From positions 1 to 64,000 of the forward strand of contig JBDTMZ010000033.1 of NCBI GenBank assembly GCA_039934035.1: a DNA stretch of 64,000 bases, read 5' to 3'. Position numbers and translations under genes: made by a program. Shown in pieces: positions 55,894 to 64,000 of the stretch (positions are counted from its first letter, which is position 1; the number at the start of each line of letters is the position of its first letter). Below the pieces are notes generated by a model. That model made no database searches, had not been told where the DNA came from, and saw only the letters and a list, made by a program, of their open reading frames with translations. Source of the stretch: Solibacter sp039934035 (GTDB taxonomy: Bacteria; Acidobacteriota; Terriglobia; Bryobacterales; Bryobacteraceae).

Positions 55894-58134
55894 ATGGCTG
55901 GTCATTTTCACTCACCCGATGGTTCCCGTAGAGAGATTGGTCCGGGGACTGGTCTTCCAGGTCAAAGGGTGGTGTACATCGAGCCCTCTCATGCCCCGGC
56001 GGGCGCTGAGGCTCACTCCAACGGCCTGATTGAGTACCTGCAGCTGCTGCGTTCCAGCAAACTGCTGTCGGCGATGTGCATTGCCGCAGGTCTTTTGATC
56101 GCCGCTGCTGTCACCTATCTCCAGACACCGGTCTACGAAGCCAAGAGTTATCTGGAGTTTCAAAGTATCAAGACCAGCGACGAGGCGCTTGGCATCAAGG
56201 ATTCCGGCCTGGATCTTTCGCCCGAAAGCTACTTGCAGACGCAGATCAAGGTTCTGCAAAGCCGCTCACTCGCAAAGCGGGTTCATGATCGTCTGATGAA
56301 AGATCACCCGAACGTTCGGTACATACCGCGTAACAGACTGGCTCAATTGGCAAGACCGCTTGGTTTGTTCGCCGGCAGTCGCGCTAAGGCCGCAACCCCG
56401 CCTGTGGAGGCGCACGCGAAGGTGGTTGATGGCAGCCGAGTAATCGAGATTGTTTGCGACTCACCCGACCCGCAATTTGCCATGTTATTTGCCAACACGA
56501 TGGCAAACGAATACATCGACTACAATATCGAGGCACTTTGGGACTCGGCCAAGCGCACAGAGACCTGGCTCACCAAGCAACTGAGCCAGATCAAGGAAGA
56601 CCTGGAGCGTTCTGAGGCGGAGCTTCAGGCCTACAGCCAGCAGTTCGGGCTGTACTACAGCGGAGCGCAGACAGTCGACGACGAGAAGTTGAAACAGGTG
56701 CAAACGGAACTCTCCGGCGCGCAAGCCGATCGTATTGCGAAGCAGGCAGCGTTTGAGATGTCAACTTCAACATCAGCGGACGCCATTCCCCAGGTGCTCG
56801 ACAATGGGCGTCTCAGCGAGCAGCAGAGGAAGATTGCCGATCTGCGATTGGAACTCGCGGACCTTAGCTCGATTTATACACCGCAGTACAGCAAGGTCGT
56901 GCGCATCCAGGCTCAACTGACCGAGCTTGAAGCCACGTACCGGCGCGAGAAGCAGAATATCCTGTCCCGGATCGACAGTGAATACCAGGGCGCCGTACGT
57001 CGAGAGCGCCTGCTCACGACGGTGTATGCCGACCAATTGGCGAAACTCTCACAGACCAACCGAACGGAGATCTACTACGGCATTCTGAAGCGGGAAGTCG
57101 ATAGTGAGAGCCGGCTGTACGATCAGTTGTTGCAGAAGACGAAGGCGATCGGAGTTAGTTCCGCGTCGCAGACGAACAATCTTCGAGTGCTCGATCCAGC
57201 GGAAGCGCCGACGAAGCCGACGAAGCCCGATCCGGTCCACAACATTCTGATCGGCGCTATTTGCGGGCTGGCCATGGCGGTCGGACTCGTGATTGGACGG
57301 GAGTTTATCGACCGCAGTCTGCGGGCGCCCGGTGAGTCTGAGTTCCATCTAAGGGTGCCAGAGCTGGGCGTGATTCCTGAGTACCAAGGCGTCTCCCACC
57401 TGAAGGAGATCAACGCCGCACCCTCCACAACTCCCGAGGCAACAGGAAGTCCCTCGTTGGAACTGATGACGTGGCAAGACCGGCCTTCGGCGGTCGCCGA
57501 GTCGTACCGCAGCGCGCTGGCATCCATCATGGCCAGCGGAAATGGCTCAGCCCAAGGTCGAGTCTTGATGGTGACCAGCGGTTCGCGAAGAGAGGGAAAG
57601 AGTTCATCGGTTAGCAACCTTGGCCTTGCCTTGGCCGAGATCAACCAGAGGGTGCTGCTGATTGATGCCGACATGCGCAAGCCGCATCTGCACGAGATCT
57701 TCGATGTGCCCAACAGTTGGGGACTGAGCGACCTACTGCGTGAACGATCGCCGCTGGAAACGTGTCCACTTGCCGCCTTGGCGCGGAAGACGGAAATCGC
57801 GGATCTCTACATTCTTCCGAGCGGCCCTGGGACGCTCAGCATTTCGAACCTCCTCTATTCGAACCGCATGTCGAGCCTCATTCAGAGATTGCGGAAGGAA
57901 TTCGACGTGGTTATCATTGATACGCCGCCCATGCTGCATATCTCGGACGCTCGCATCCTGGGGCGTCTTGCCGATGGCGCAATCCTTATTCTGAGAGCGA
58001 GTCGAACCACTCGTGAGGCCGCGCGAACCGTTAAGCAACGACTGGTGGACGACGGGATCCCCGTGATCGGAACGATCCTGAATGGATGGGACCTGAAAGC
58101 CAAGACCAGGTACGGTCCTACAGGGTACTACTGA
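55894..58134 (+). CDS. Wzz/Wzc-like co-polymerase and tyrosine autokinase
   Basis: 746 residues. The Wzz domain begins with a membrane helix (about 55-75: KLLSAMCIAAGLLIAAAVTY). A long coiled coil follows (about 215-420), then a second helix (about 448-465: ILIGAICGLAMAVGLVIG). The cytoplasmic BY-kinase domain has Walker A (SGSRREGKSS, about 562-571), Walker A' (VLLIDADMRKPH) and Walker B (VVIIDTPPML, about 672). A short tyrosine tail (RYGPTGYY) is at the C terminus and is the likely autophosphorylation site. It is the length-control and assembly partner of the Wza-like protein encoded upstream. Confidence 0.92.
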   Translation: MAGHFHSPDGSRREIGPGTGLPGQRVVYIEPSHAPAGAEAHSNGLIEYLQLLRSSKLLSAMCIAAGLLIAAAVTYLQTPVYEAKSYLEFQSIKTSDEALGIKDSGLDLSPESYLQTQIKVLQSRSLAKRVHDRLMKDHPNVRYIPRNRLAQLARPLGLFAGSRAKAATPPVEAHAKVVDGSRVIEIVCDSPDPQFAMLFANTMANEYIDYNIEALWDSAKRTETWLTKQLSQIKEDLERSEAELQAYSQQFGLYYSGAQTVDDEKLKQVQTELSGAQADRIAKQAAFEMSTSTSADAIPQVLDNGRLSEQQRKIADLRLELADLSSIYTPQYSKVVRIQAQLTELEATYRREKQNILSRIDSEYQGAVRRERLLTTVYADQLAKLSQTNRTEIYYGILKREVDSESRLYDQLLQKTKAIGVSSASQTNNLRVLDPAEAPTKPTKPDPVHNILIGAICGLAMAVGLVIGREFIDRSLRAPGESEFHLRVPELGVIPEYQGVSHLKEINAAPSTTPEATGSPSLELMTWQDRPSAVAESYRSALASIMASGNGSAQGRVLMVTSGSRREGKSSSVSNLGLALAEINQRVLLIDADMRKPHLHEIFDVPNSWGLSDLLRERSPLETCPLAALARKTEIADLYILPSGPGTLSISNLLYSNRMSSLIQRLRKEFDVVIIDTPPMLHISDARILGRLADGAILILRASRTTREAARTVKQRLVDDGIPVIGTILNGWDLKAKTRYGPTGYY

Positions 58135-58166
58135 CGAATACGTTGAAGTAGCGTGGAAACGAAACC

Positions 58167-58877
58167 ATGAGTATTCTCAGGGAAGCCTCGGGCGCGGAAC
58201 CGGGATGCGTTTTGAGTACGGGAGGCACGACGGTGGAGTCGTTCCCGCGGCTCTGCTTCGACCGTGGAGTGGCGGTCTTGGCGCTACTGCTTTGGCTTCC
58301 TGTCTCGGCCGCGATTGGAATCGCGATTTGGTTGGAGGATGGCCGCCCGATTCTGTTCCGGCAAACGCGGATTGGACGGGGAGGGCGCCCTTTCAGGCTG
58401 GTGAAATTTCGGTCCATGTACAACCATCGCGGCGGACCGGACGTGACGTCAAGCGGAGACCGGCGGATAACTCGGATCGGCCGTTTTCTTCGGAGATACA
58501 AGTTGGATGAAGTTCCGCAGCTCTGGAACGTTCTGGTTGGCGACATGAATCTGGTGGGCCCGAGACCTGAAGTTCCGGCATACGTCGAGATGAGTAATGC
58601 TTTGTGGAAAGCAATACTCCGTGTCAGACCTGGGCTAACGGATCTGGCGACGCTGCTCTATCGCGATGAGGAACTCATACTGGCCGGATACGCCGACCCG
58701 GAACGTGCATATCGCGAAGCAATCCTCCCCGCGAAGCTCGGACTGAATTTGGAATACCTGGCGAAGCGTTCATTCGCGCGGGATTTGAGATTACTGGCTC
58801 TAACAGTGGTATACAGCCTCTTACCCGGAATGTTTAATCCGAGCAGAGCCAGAAGACTGATTCTCTTCGAGGACTAG
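58167..58877 (+). CDS. Initiating sugar-phosphate transferase (bacterial sugar transferase family)
   Basis: 236 residues. One hydrophobic helix (about 33-55: GVAVLALLLWLPVSAAIGIA) is followed by the catalytic domain of the polyprenol-phosphate hexose-1-phosphate transferases. Landmarks are LFRQTRIGRGGRPFRLVKFR, KLDEVPQLWNVLVGDMNLVG and PRPEVP. It transfers the first sugar phosphate to undecaprenyl phosphate at the inner membrane, as WbaP or PglC do. It lacks the extra N-terminal transmembrane region of WcaJ. The stop codon abuts the next gene's ATG, so translation is coupled. Confidence 0.9.
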   Translation: MSILREASGAEPGCVLSTGGTTVESFPRLCFDRGVAVLALLLWLPVSAAIGIAIWLEDGRPILFRQTRIGRGGRPFRLVKFRSMYNHRGGPDVTSSGDRRITRIGRFLRRYKLDEVPQLWNVLVGDMNLVGPRPEVPAYVEMSNALWKAILRVRPGLTDLATLLYRDEELILAGYADPERAYREAILPAKLGLNLEYLAKRSFARDLRLLALTVVYSLLPGMFNPSRARRLILFED

Positions 58878-60074
58878 ATGACAAGGCCAATTCCATTTCA
58901 CGTACCCTCCATCGGCGAGGAGGAGATCAACGAGGTAGTAGCGGTGCTTCGCTCCGGCTGGCTCACGACAGGGCCGCGAACAGCCACCTTCGAAGCGGAG
59001 TTCCGGGAATACCTCGGGTGCCGAAGCGCTCTGGCTGTGAATTCGGCAACTGCCGGATTGCATCTAGCTCTGGCTGCTTCAGGCATCGGTCCCGGCGATG
59101 AGGTGATTACGACTCCGATGACCTTCTGCGCCACGGTGAACGTCATACTTCACGTAGGCGCCGAACCGGTGCTGGCGGACGTCCTGCCGGATGGAAATAT
59201 CGATCCGGCGTCGGTTGCAGCGCGAATCAGCAGCCGTACGAAAGCCATCATACCGGTTCACCTGGCGGGCAAACCGTGTGACATGGACGCGCTATGGGCG
59301 CTGGCTCGCCGGCATGGCCTGAAAGTCATCGAAGACGCCGCCCACGCCACGGAGGCGCACTACCACGGTCTCCCGCTAGGGTCGGCGGCCGCTCCGCACC
59401 AGAGCGATGCCGTGGCGTTCAGCTTTTATGCAACCAAGAATATAACCACTGGCGAGGGTGGCATGGTCGTGACCAACGACATGGCACTGGCCGAGCGGAT
59501 GCGTTGCCTGTGTCTGCATGGGATTTCAAAGGACGCTTGGAACCGCTACGGGCGCAAAGGAAAGTGGCAATACCAGGTCTTGGAAAACGGTTTCAAGTAC
59601 AACCTCAGCGACATTCAGTCCGGGATCGGCATTCACCAGCTACGGAAAATTGAGAAGCTGGCGCGAAAGCGCAGGAGGCTGGTGACAGCGTACAACGCAG
59701 AGTTTGCGGGTGTCGATGAGATCGAGACGCCTCCGCCAAGCGCCGACGGTCGTCATGCCTGGCACCTTTATGCAATCCGGCTCAATCTCGAGGCGCTGAC
59801 CATCGATCGCGACGAGTTTATGGAGAAGTTACAGCAGTGCGGCATCGGTGCCAGCGTTCACTTTATTCCGATCCCGTTGCATCCTTACTTCAAGAAGTAT
59901 GCCGGCCTGCCTCGAAACCAATGCCCCAAGGCTATGGATCTGTATTTGAGGTCTATATCGCTTCCCTTGTATCCCGACTTGACCTTGAGGCAAGTGAAGC
60001 GTGTCGCGACGACAGTAAAGAACATCGTGGCCGCGAACCGGGCGGCGCGGAACGTCGCCGCGGCCTCGGCTTAG
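58878..60074 (+). CDS. DegT/DnrJ/EryC1/StrS-family sugar aminotransferase
   Basis: 398 residues, PLP-dependent fold type I. Landmarks: GWLTTGPRTATFEAEF, VNSATAGLHLAL, VIEDAAHATEA, and the PLP lysine in SFYATKNITTGEGG (Lys187). YNLSDIQSGIGIHQL and HAWHLYAIRL are typical of the family. It would add an amino group to a 4-keto-6-deoxy nucleotide sugar, the product expected of the dehydratase encoded next. In pairs such as PglF/PglE this makes UDP-4-amino-4,6-dideoxy-GlcNAc. ATG 58878 follows the previous stop with no gap. Confidence 0.9.
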   Translation: MTRPIPFHVPSIGEEEINEVVAVLRSGWLTTGPRTATFEAEFREYLGCRSALAVNSATAGLHLALAASGIGPGDEVITTPMTFCATVNVILHVGAEPVLADVLPDGNIDPASVAARISSRTKAIIPVHLAGKPCDMDALWALARRHGLKVIEDAAHATEAHYHGLPLGSAAAPHQSDAVAFSFYATKNITTGEGGMVVTNDMALAERMRCLCLHGISKDAWNRYGRKGKWQYQVLENGFKYNLSDIQSGIGIHQLRKIEKLARKRRRLVTAYNAEFAGVDEIETPPPSADGRHAWHLYAIRLNLEALTIDRDEFMEKLQQCGIGASVHFIPIPLHPYFKKYAGLPRNQCPKAMDLYLRSISLPLYPDLTLRQVKRVATTVKNIVAANRAARNVAAASA

Positions 60075-60128
60075 GCGCCACTTGAGTCTTGTCGGACTCC
60101 ACCTACACAGCATCGCACTTCTAAACCT

Positions 60129-62039
60129 ATGACCGATGCCAGCGATTACCTTCGCAGAGCACTCTTCCCGGTAGCAGTTGCCGCTATCGTTGTCACGTCG
60201 CTTGTGGCTGCGTTTCTGCTGCGTTTTGAGTTTGCCATCCCACCGGTGGAACTGGCACGATTGTCCACCGGTATCTGGGTTGCCCTCATAGCTAAAATGA
60301 CGGTGTTCCGGCTGGCACGATGCGACCGGGGGGGATGGAGGCACACGGGAATCGCCGACATCTACATGTTGTTGGTTTCCAATCTTGTGAGCTCCTTTGT
60401 GTTCACGTTGGCGATGCTGGTGATCTACCGTCAGGCATTCCCCAGGTCAGTGTACGTTATCGATCTGCTCGTGTGTTTCCTTGGGACGGCCGGATCTCGG
60501 ATAACCGTCCGCCTTTATCACGAGAGCCTGCGGGCGGCGAGGATCGCCGTGGAACGTAACGTCCTGGTTTACGGCGCCGGCGCCGCGGGCATGGCCCTGC
60601 TTCGGGAAATCCGCTCGAACCCCAGTTTAGGATGGCACGTGCTCGGGCTGGTGGATGACGACCCGATCAAACTCGGCCAAACGCTGATGGGAGTACCGGT
60701 GATCGGGCGCGGACGACAACTCGCGGCCATCGTCGAGCGCTACCGGATGAAGGGGGTGGCCGTAGATGAGATCGTTGTAGCCATGCCCTCCGCGCCGGGA
60801 CGGAAGATACAGGAAGCGCTGGCCAATTGCAAGGCCGCGGGAGTTCAGTGCAAGAAGATTCCGAGCGTAGCTGCGCTATTGACCGGCAAAGTCCTGCTTT
60901 CTCAAATTCAGGCGGTGTCGCTCGAAGACCTGCTGGGGCGGCCGCCCGTTCGAATGGACGAGGAACTCGTGCGCCGGGCGGTCGAGGGTCGAGTGGTTAT
61001 GGTGACAGGCGGCGGCGGCTCTATCGGCTCCGAGCTGTGCCGTCAATTGGCCTCCTTCCAGCCCCGGAAACTCGTGATCTTTGAGCGGTCTGAAAGCGAC
61101 CTCTTCCGGATTCACCTGGAGATCTCGAACAAGTTCCCCCAGGACACCATTATTCCTGTCATTGGCGATATTCGGGAGTGCTCCAGCGTGGAGCATGCCA
61201 TTCGCCACCACCAGGTAAACTCGATATTCCATGCCGCAGCCTACAAGCACGTGCCAGTGATGGAATCGCATGTCCTGGAGGCGGTCAAGAACAACATCCT
61301 TGGGACGTGGACGCTGGTGGGTGCGGCGATCCGCGGCGGGGTCGACAGCTTTCTGATGATTTCTTCGGATAAGGCGGTAAATCCGACGAACATCATGGGA
61401 CTGACAAAGCGCGTCGCGGAGTTGATCGTCTCGGCGATGCAGAATCCGGACGAGAGTTCGGCGGTTAGGTTTGTCTCCGTTCGATTCGGTAATGTGTTGG
61501 GCAGCAATGGCAGCGTGGTGCCGATTTTTCGCCAGCAGATCGCTGCCGGCGGACCCGTGACGGTCACCCATCCGGAGATGCAGCGTTACTTCATGACGAT
61601 CTCAGAGGCTGTTCAGCTGGTCCTGCAGGCATCTACCATGGGCAAGGGCTCCGAGATATTCGTTCTGGACATGGGCCAGAGTGTTCGTATCGTTGACCTC
61701 GCGAGAGACATGATACGACTCTCCGGGCACGACCCCGACGTAGACATCGAGATTCGATTTACCGGTTGCCGGCCTGGTGAAAAGCTGTTTGAGGAATTGG
61801 TGCTCGATTCCGAGGACACGCTGGACACGTACCACGAAAAGATCAAGATCTTTCGTGGGCCACTTGAGACCCGCAGTGATATGGAGTCGTGGCTGGCGGA
61901 GTTGGAAGTCCTGGTGTCCCGTGAAGACGAGCGCGCGGTCGTTAGCCATCTGAAGAGACTCGTTCCTGAATACCAGCCAATGGGAGTCTGGCGAGAAGTG
62001 GACGAGCCGATGAAAGCGCAGGCTGCCGAGGCTTCCTGA
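60129..62039 (+). CDS. Membrane-bound nucleotide-sugar 4,6-dehydratase (CapD/PglF/WbpM type)
   Basis: 636 residues. Four or more transmembrane helices fill residues ~10-140. A first Rossmann domain follows (about 147-280: LVYGAGAAGMALLREI), then a second, catalytic SDR domain with VMVTGGGGSIGSELC (about 294), HAAAYKHVP and MISSDKAVNPTNIMGLTKR (about 412). The Thr usually found in the TDKA position is Ser here, while the Met/Lys later in the motif are kept, as in PglF and WbpM. It makes UDP-4-keto-6-deoxy-HexNAc at the membrane. Full length for the family. Confidence 0.9.
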   Translation: MTDASDYLRRALFPVAVAAIVVTSLVAAFLLRFEFAIPPVELARLSTGIWVALIAKMTVFRLARCDRGGWRHTGIADIYMLLVSNLVSSFVFTLAMLVIYRQAFPRSVYVIDLLVCFLGTAGSRITVRLYHESLRAARIAVERNVLVYGAGAAGMALLREIRSNPSLGWHVLGLVDDDPIKLGQTLMGVPVIGRGRQLAAIVERYRMKGVAVDEIVVAMPSAPGRKIQEALANCKAAGVQCKKIPSVAALLTGKVLLSQIQAVSLEDLLGRPPVRMDEELVRRAVEGRVVMVTGGGGSIGSELCRQLASFQPRKLVIFERSESDLFRIHLEISNKFPQDTIIPVIGDIRECSSVEHAIRHHQVNSIFHAAAYKHVPVMESHVLEAVKNNILGTWTLVGAAIRGGVDSFLMISSDKAVNPTNIMGLTKRVAELIVSAMQNPDESSAVRFVSVRFGNVLGSNGSVVPIFRQQIAAGGPVTVTHPEMQRYFMTISEAVQLVLQASTMGKGSEIFVLDMGQSVRIVDLARDMIRLSGHDPDVDIEIRFTGCRPGEKLFEELVLDSEDTLDTYHEKIKIFRGPLETRSDMESWLAELEVLVSREDERAVVSHLKRLVPEYQPMGVWREVDEPMKAQAAEAS

Positions 62040-62075
62040 TCCATTAAAAGCAAATCCCAGCAAGGAGAACCAGTT

Positions 62076-62978
62076 TTGGCCACGCCGTCCCAAGAAGTCG
62101 CCAGTCAACAAAATCAGACCGCCAACCCCGAAGTACCGAGGGCTGCGAAGGTGCGTGCGGCTGATCGCGCGTTGTACATTCGCCCAAGCACCGGTTGGGT
62201 GTCGCTTAAACTTCATGAACTTTGGGAATACCGGGAGCTCCTCTACTTCCTGATCTGGCGCGATCTCAAGGTGCGCTACCGGCAGACCGCGCTGGGTGCG
62301 GCCTGGGCGGTAATGCAACCGCTGTTCACCATGCTGATTTTCAGTCTGTTTTTCGGCAGACTCGCCAAGATTCCTTCTGACGGTATCCCCTATCCTGTAT
62401 TCAGCTACGCGGCACTGGTGCCCTGGACCTTCTTCGCTCACGGACTGACGCAAGGCTCGGACAGCCTCGTGGGCAGCGCCAATCTGATCCGGAAAGTATA
62501 CTTCCCCCGGCTGCTGATCCCAGCCGGGACGGTAATTGCGGGCGTCGTGGATCTCTCGGTAGCCTTCGTGATGCTTGTGGCGATGATCCTGTTTTATGGG
62601 ATCCGGCCTCCGCATCCGTTCATGGTGATCCCGCTGGTCTTGCTCGCCCTGGCGACCTCGATGGGTGTAGGCTTATGGCTCAGCGCATTCAACGTGAAGT
62701 TCCGCGATGTCAAATACGCACTGCCTTTCCTTACACAGGCGTGGATGTTCGCCACGCCGATCGCCTACCCGAGTAGCCTGCTCAAGGAGCCGTGGCGGAC
62801 GATTTACGGGCTGAACCCGATGGCTGGCGTAGTCGAAGGATTCCGCTGGGCATTGTTGGGTACCAAGACGGCCCCGGGACCGATGGTGGTTGTCTCCGCC
62901 GCGGTAACGCTGATCATTCTATTCGGCGGCGCCTACTATTTCCGGCGCATGGAAAAGACTTTCGCGGACACGGTATGA
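62076..62978 (+). CDS. ABC-2 type polysaccharide export permease (Wzm-like)
   Basis: 300 residues from TTG 62076, with AAGGAGAACCAG just upstream. Six transmembrane helices fit the ABC-2 fold: ELLYFLIWRDLKVRYRQTAL at the entry, then MQPLFTMLIFSLFFG, FSYAALVPWTFFAHGL and AGVVDLSVAFVMLVAMILF. The C-terminal half includes TQAWMFATPIAYP and NPMAGVVEGFRWALLG, typical of O-antigen/teichoic-acid permeases. The ATPase partner is not in this window and is presumably encoded beyond it. The stop overlaps the ATG of the next gene (ATGA). Confidence 0.92.
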   Translation: MATPSQEVASQQNQTANPEVPRAAKVRAADRALYIRPSTGWVSLKLHELWEYRELLYFLIWRDLKVRYRQTALGAAWAVMQPLFTMLIFSLFFGRLAKIPSDGIPYPVFSYAALVPWTFFAHGLTQGSDSLVGSANLIRKVYFPRLLIPAGTVIAGVVDLSVAFVMLVAMILFYGIRPPHPFMVIPLVLLALATSMGVGLWLSAFNVKFRDVKYALPFLTQAWMFATPIAYPSSLLKEPWRTIYGLNPMAGVVEGFRWALLGTKTAPGPMVVVSAAVTLIILFGGAYYFRRMEKTFADTV

Positions 62979-64000
62979 GCAAGGATTTCCGCAGCGGATC
63001 GAGCTGCATGATCATCGGCGAGATCGCGCAGGCGCACGACGGAAGTCTGGGGGCGGCGCACGCATACATCGACACAGCCGCGAAGGCGGGTGCCGACGCA
63101 ATCAAGTTCCAGACCCACATCGCCGCGGCGGAGAGCACGCCGTCGGAGCCATGGCGGGTGAAGTTCAGCCCGCAGGACGAGACGCGATTCGATTACTGGG
63201 TCCGGACGGGTTTTACCGAAGAGCAATGGGCCGGGTTGCGGCGGCATGCGGACGAGCGCGGGCTTCTCTTCCTCAGTTCGCCGTTTTCTATGGAGGCTGC
63301 GGAATTGCTTCGCCGGGTCGGCGTGGCGGCGTGGAAAGTGGCTTCCGGTGAAGTGACTAACGCGCCTCTGTTGGACTACATGACGTCGACCGGTCTCCCG
63401 GTTCTGTTGTCCAGCGGGATGAGCCCAACGAGTGAAGTGGATGCGGCCGTCGCCCGGTTTCAGGCGCACAACGTGCCACTCACGGTGATGCAGTGCACGT
63501 CGGCATATCCATGTCCTCCGGAGAAAGTCGGTCTCAATTTGCTGCAGGTCTTCCGGGAGCGGTATGGTTGCAAGGTTGGATTGTCGGACCACTCGGGCAC
63601 CATTTACGCTGGGTTGGCTGCCGCAGCTTTGGGCGCCGACGTAGTGGAGGTCCACCTCACGTTCAGCCGCGAGTGTTTTGGACCGGATGTCCCGGCTTCC
63701 CTGACTCCGGCCGAGTTGACTAGCCTGGTCGAGGGCGTGCGCTTCATCGAACGAATGGCGGCCAGCCCGGTGGAGAAGGATGAGTTTGCCGCGCAAGTCC
63801 AACCCCTCCGTTCGATTTTTATGAAGAGTGTGGTCGCCCGTGTTCCGCTCTCGGCTGGCGTTGTTCTGAAGGCATCGGATTTGGCCGCGAAGAAGCCTGG
63901 GGTCGGAATTCCCGGTGAACGCCTTCAGGAACTCGTCGGACGGCGGCTCACGCGGTCGGTCGAAGCGGATCAAGTGTTGATGGAGTCGGACCTGGTAGAA
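62975..64000 (+). CDS. N-acetylneuraminate synthase-family protein (NeuB/LegI/PseI-like), runs off right edge
   Basis: At least 342 residues, open at the window edge. The frame starts with ATG 62975, overlapping the permease stop. The TIM barrel shows MIIGEIAQAHDGSLG, ADAIKFQTHIAAAEST, KVASGEVTN, LLSSGMS and VGLSDHSGT. A C-terminal SAF (antifreeze-like) domain begins near residue 275 (RSIFMKSVVARVPLSAGVV, KPGVGIPGERL). Such enzymes condense phosphoenolpyruvate with a hexosamine-type sugar to make a nine-carbon acid. With the dehydratase and aminotransferase genes it points to a nonulosonic-type sugar in the polymer. Confidence 0.92.
   Translation, partial: MSKDFRSGSSCMIIGEIAQAHDGSLGAAHAYIDTAAKAGADAIKFQTHIAAAESTPSEPWRVKFSPQDETRFDYWVRTGFTEEQWAGLRRHADERGLLFLSSPFSMEAAELLRRVGVAAWKVASGEVTNAPLLDYMTSTGLPVLLSSGMSPTSEVDAAVARFQAHNVPLTVMQCTSAYPCPPEKVGLNLLQVFRERYGCKVGLSDHSGTIYAGLAAAALGADVVEVHLTFSRECFGPDVPASLTPAELTSLVEGVRFIERMAASPVEKDEFAAQVQPLRSIFMKSVVARVPLSAGVVLKASDLAAKKPGVGIPGERLQELVGRRLTRSVEADQVLMESDLVE

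Overview
The window looks like chromosomal DNA of a GC-rich soil Acidobacteriota, most like the Bryobacter/Solibacter group. This is inferred from gene content: Oar-like TonB-dependent receptors with an N-terminal carboxypeptidase-regulatory domain, CRTAC1-type FG-GAP/ASPIC proteins beside TPR proteins, a JAB-like/TonB fusion, molybdenum hydroxylases, many secreted glycan-active enzymes, and short dispersed palindromes. I see no rRNA, tRNA, CRISPR array, transposase or phage gene. Start codons include ATG, GTG and TTG; several starts below were moved inward from the longest reading frame to fit ribosome-binding sites or signal peptides.

Layout. 0-5 kb: the N-terminal part of an outer-membrane receptor, a VTT/DedA-type membrane protein, a two-subunit periplasmic molybdenum hydroxylase and a PilZ protein. 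5-8 kb: a GH51 arabinofuranosidase and an esterase in one operon. 8-14.5 kb: two paralogous CRTAC1 proteins flanking a TPR protein; the first CRTAC1 gene and the TPR gene diverge from promoters whose -35 boxes overlap. 14.7-26.4 kb: a full-length TonB-dependent receptor, a bacterial homologue of the lysosomal galactocerebrosidase (GH59) with a C-terminal repeat region, and a convergent beta-helix protein. 27-36 kb: a 3002-residue secreted protein. 36-46 kb: an alpha/beta hydrolase, a YdcF-like protein, a 1108-residue protein of unknown function with an N-terminal zinc-finger signature, a TPR protein, a JAB-like/TonB fusion and a sugar epimerase. 46-51 kb: a second giant secreted protein (1665 residues). 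51.5-64 kb: an exopolysaccharide operon that runs off the right end.

The most notable thing is a set of three secreted proteins (23.3-26.4, 27.0-36.0 and 46.2-51.2 kb) built from one recurring module of about 150 residues that I do not recognise as a named family. Its hallmarks are WKGxYGQDG near the start, DRIAS and DGxxHQ in the middle, and NAVxSGxFF at the end. I call it the W module. There are 15 copies, alternating with about 26 Ig-like domains, and all three proteins end exactly on a W module. Both giant genes are preceded by GG-N10-GC sequences matching the sigma-54 -24/-12 consensus (one very well, one moderately). The second giant gene lies directly upstream of the exopolysaccharide operon. 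A reasonable but unproven model is a co-regulated extracellular matrix: polysaccharide made and exported by the operon (NusG-like regulator, initiating sugar transferase, amino-sugar enzymes, NeuB-like synthase, Wzc-like kinase, Wza-like channel, ABC permease) and giant modular proteins that bind or organise it. The GH51, GH59, beta-helix, esterase and TonB-dependent receptor genes suggest a neighbouring glycan-scavenging function.
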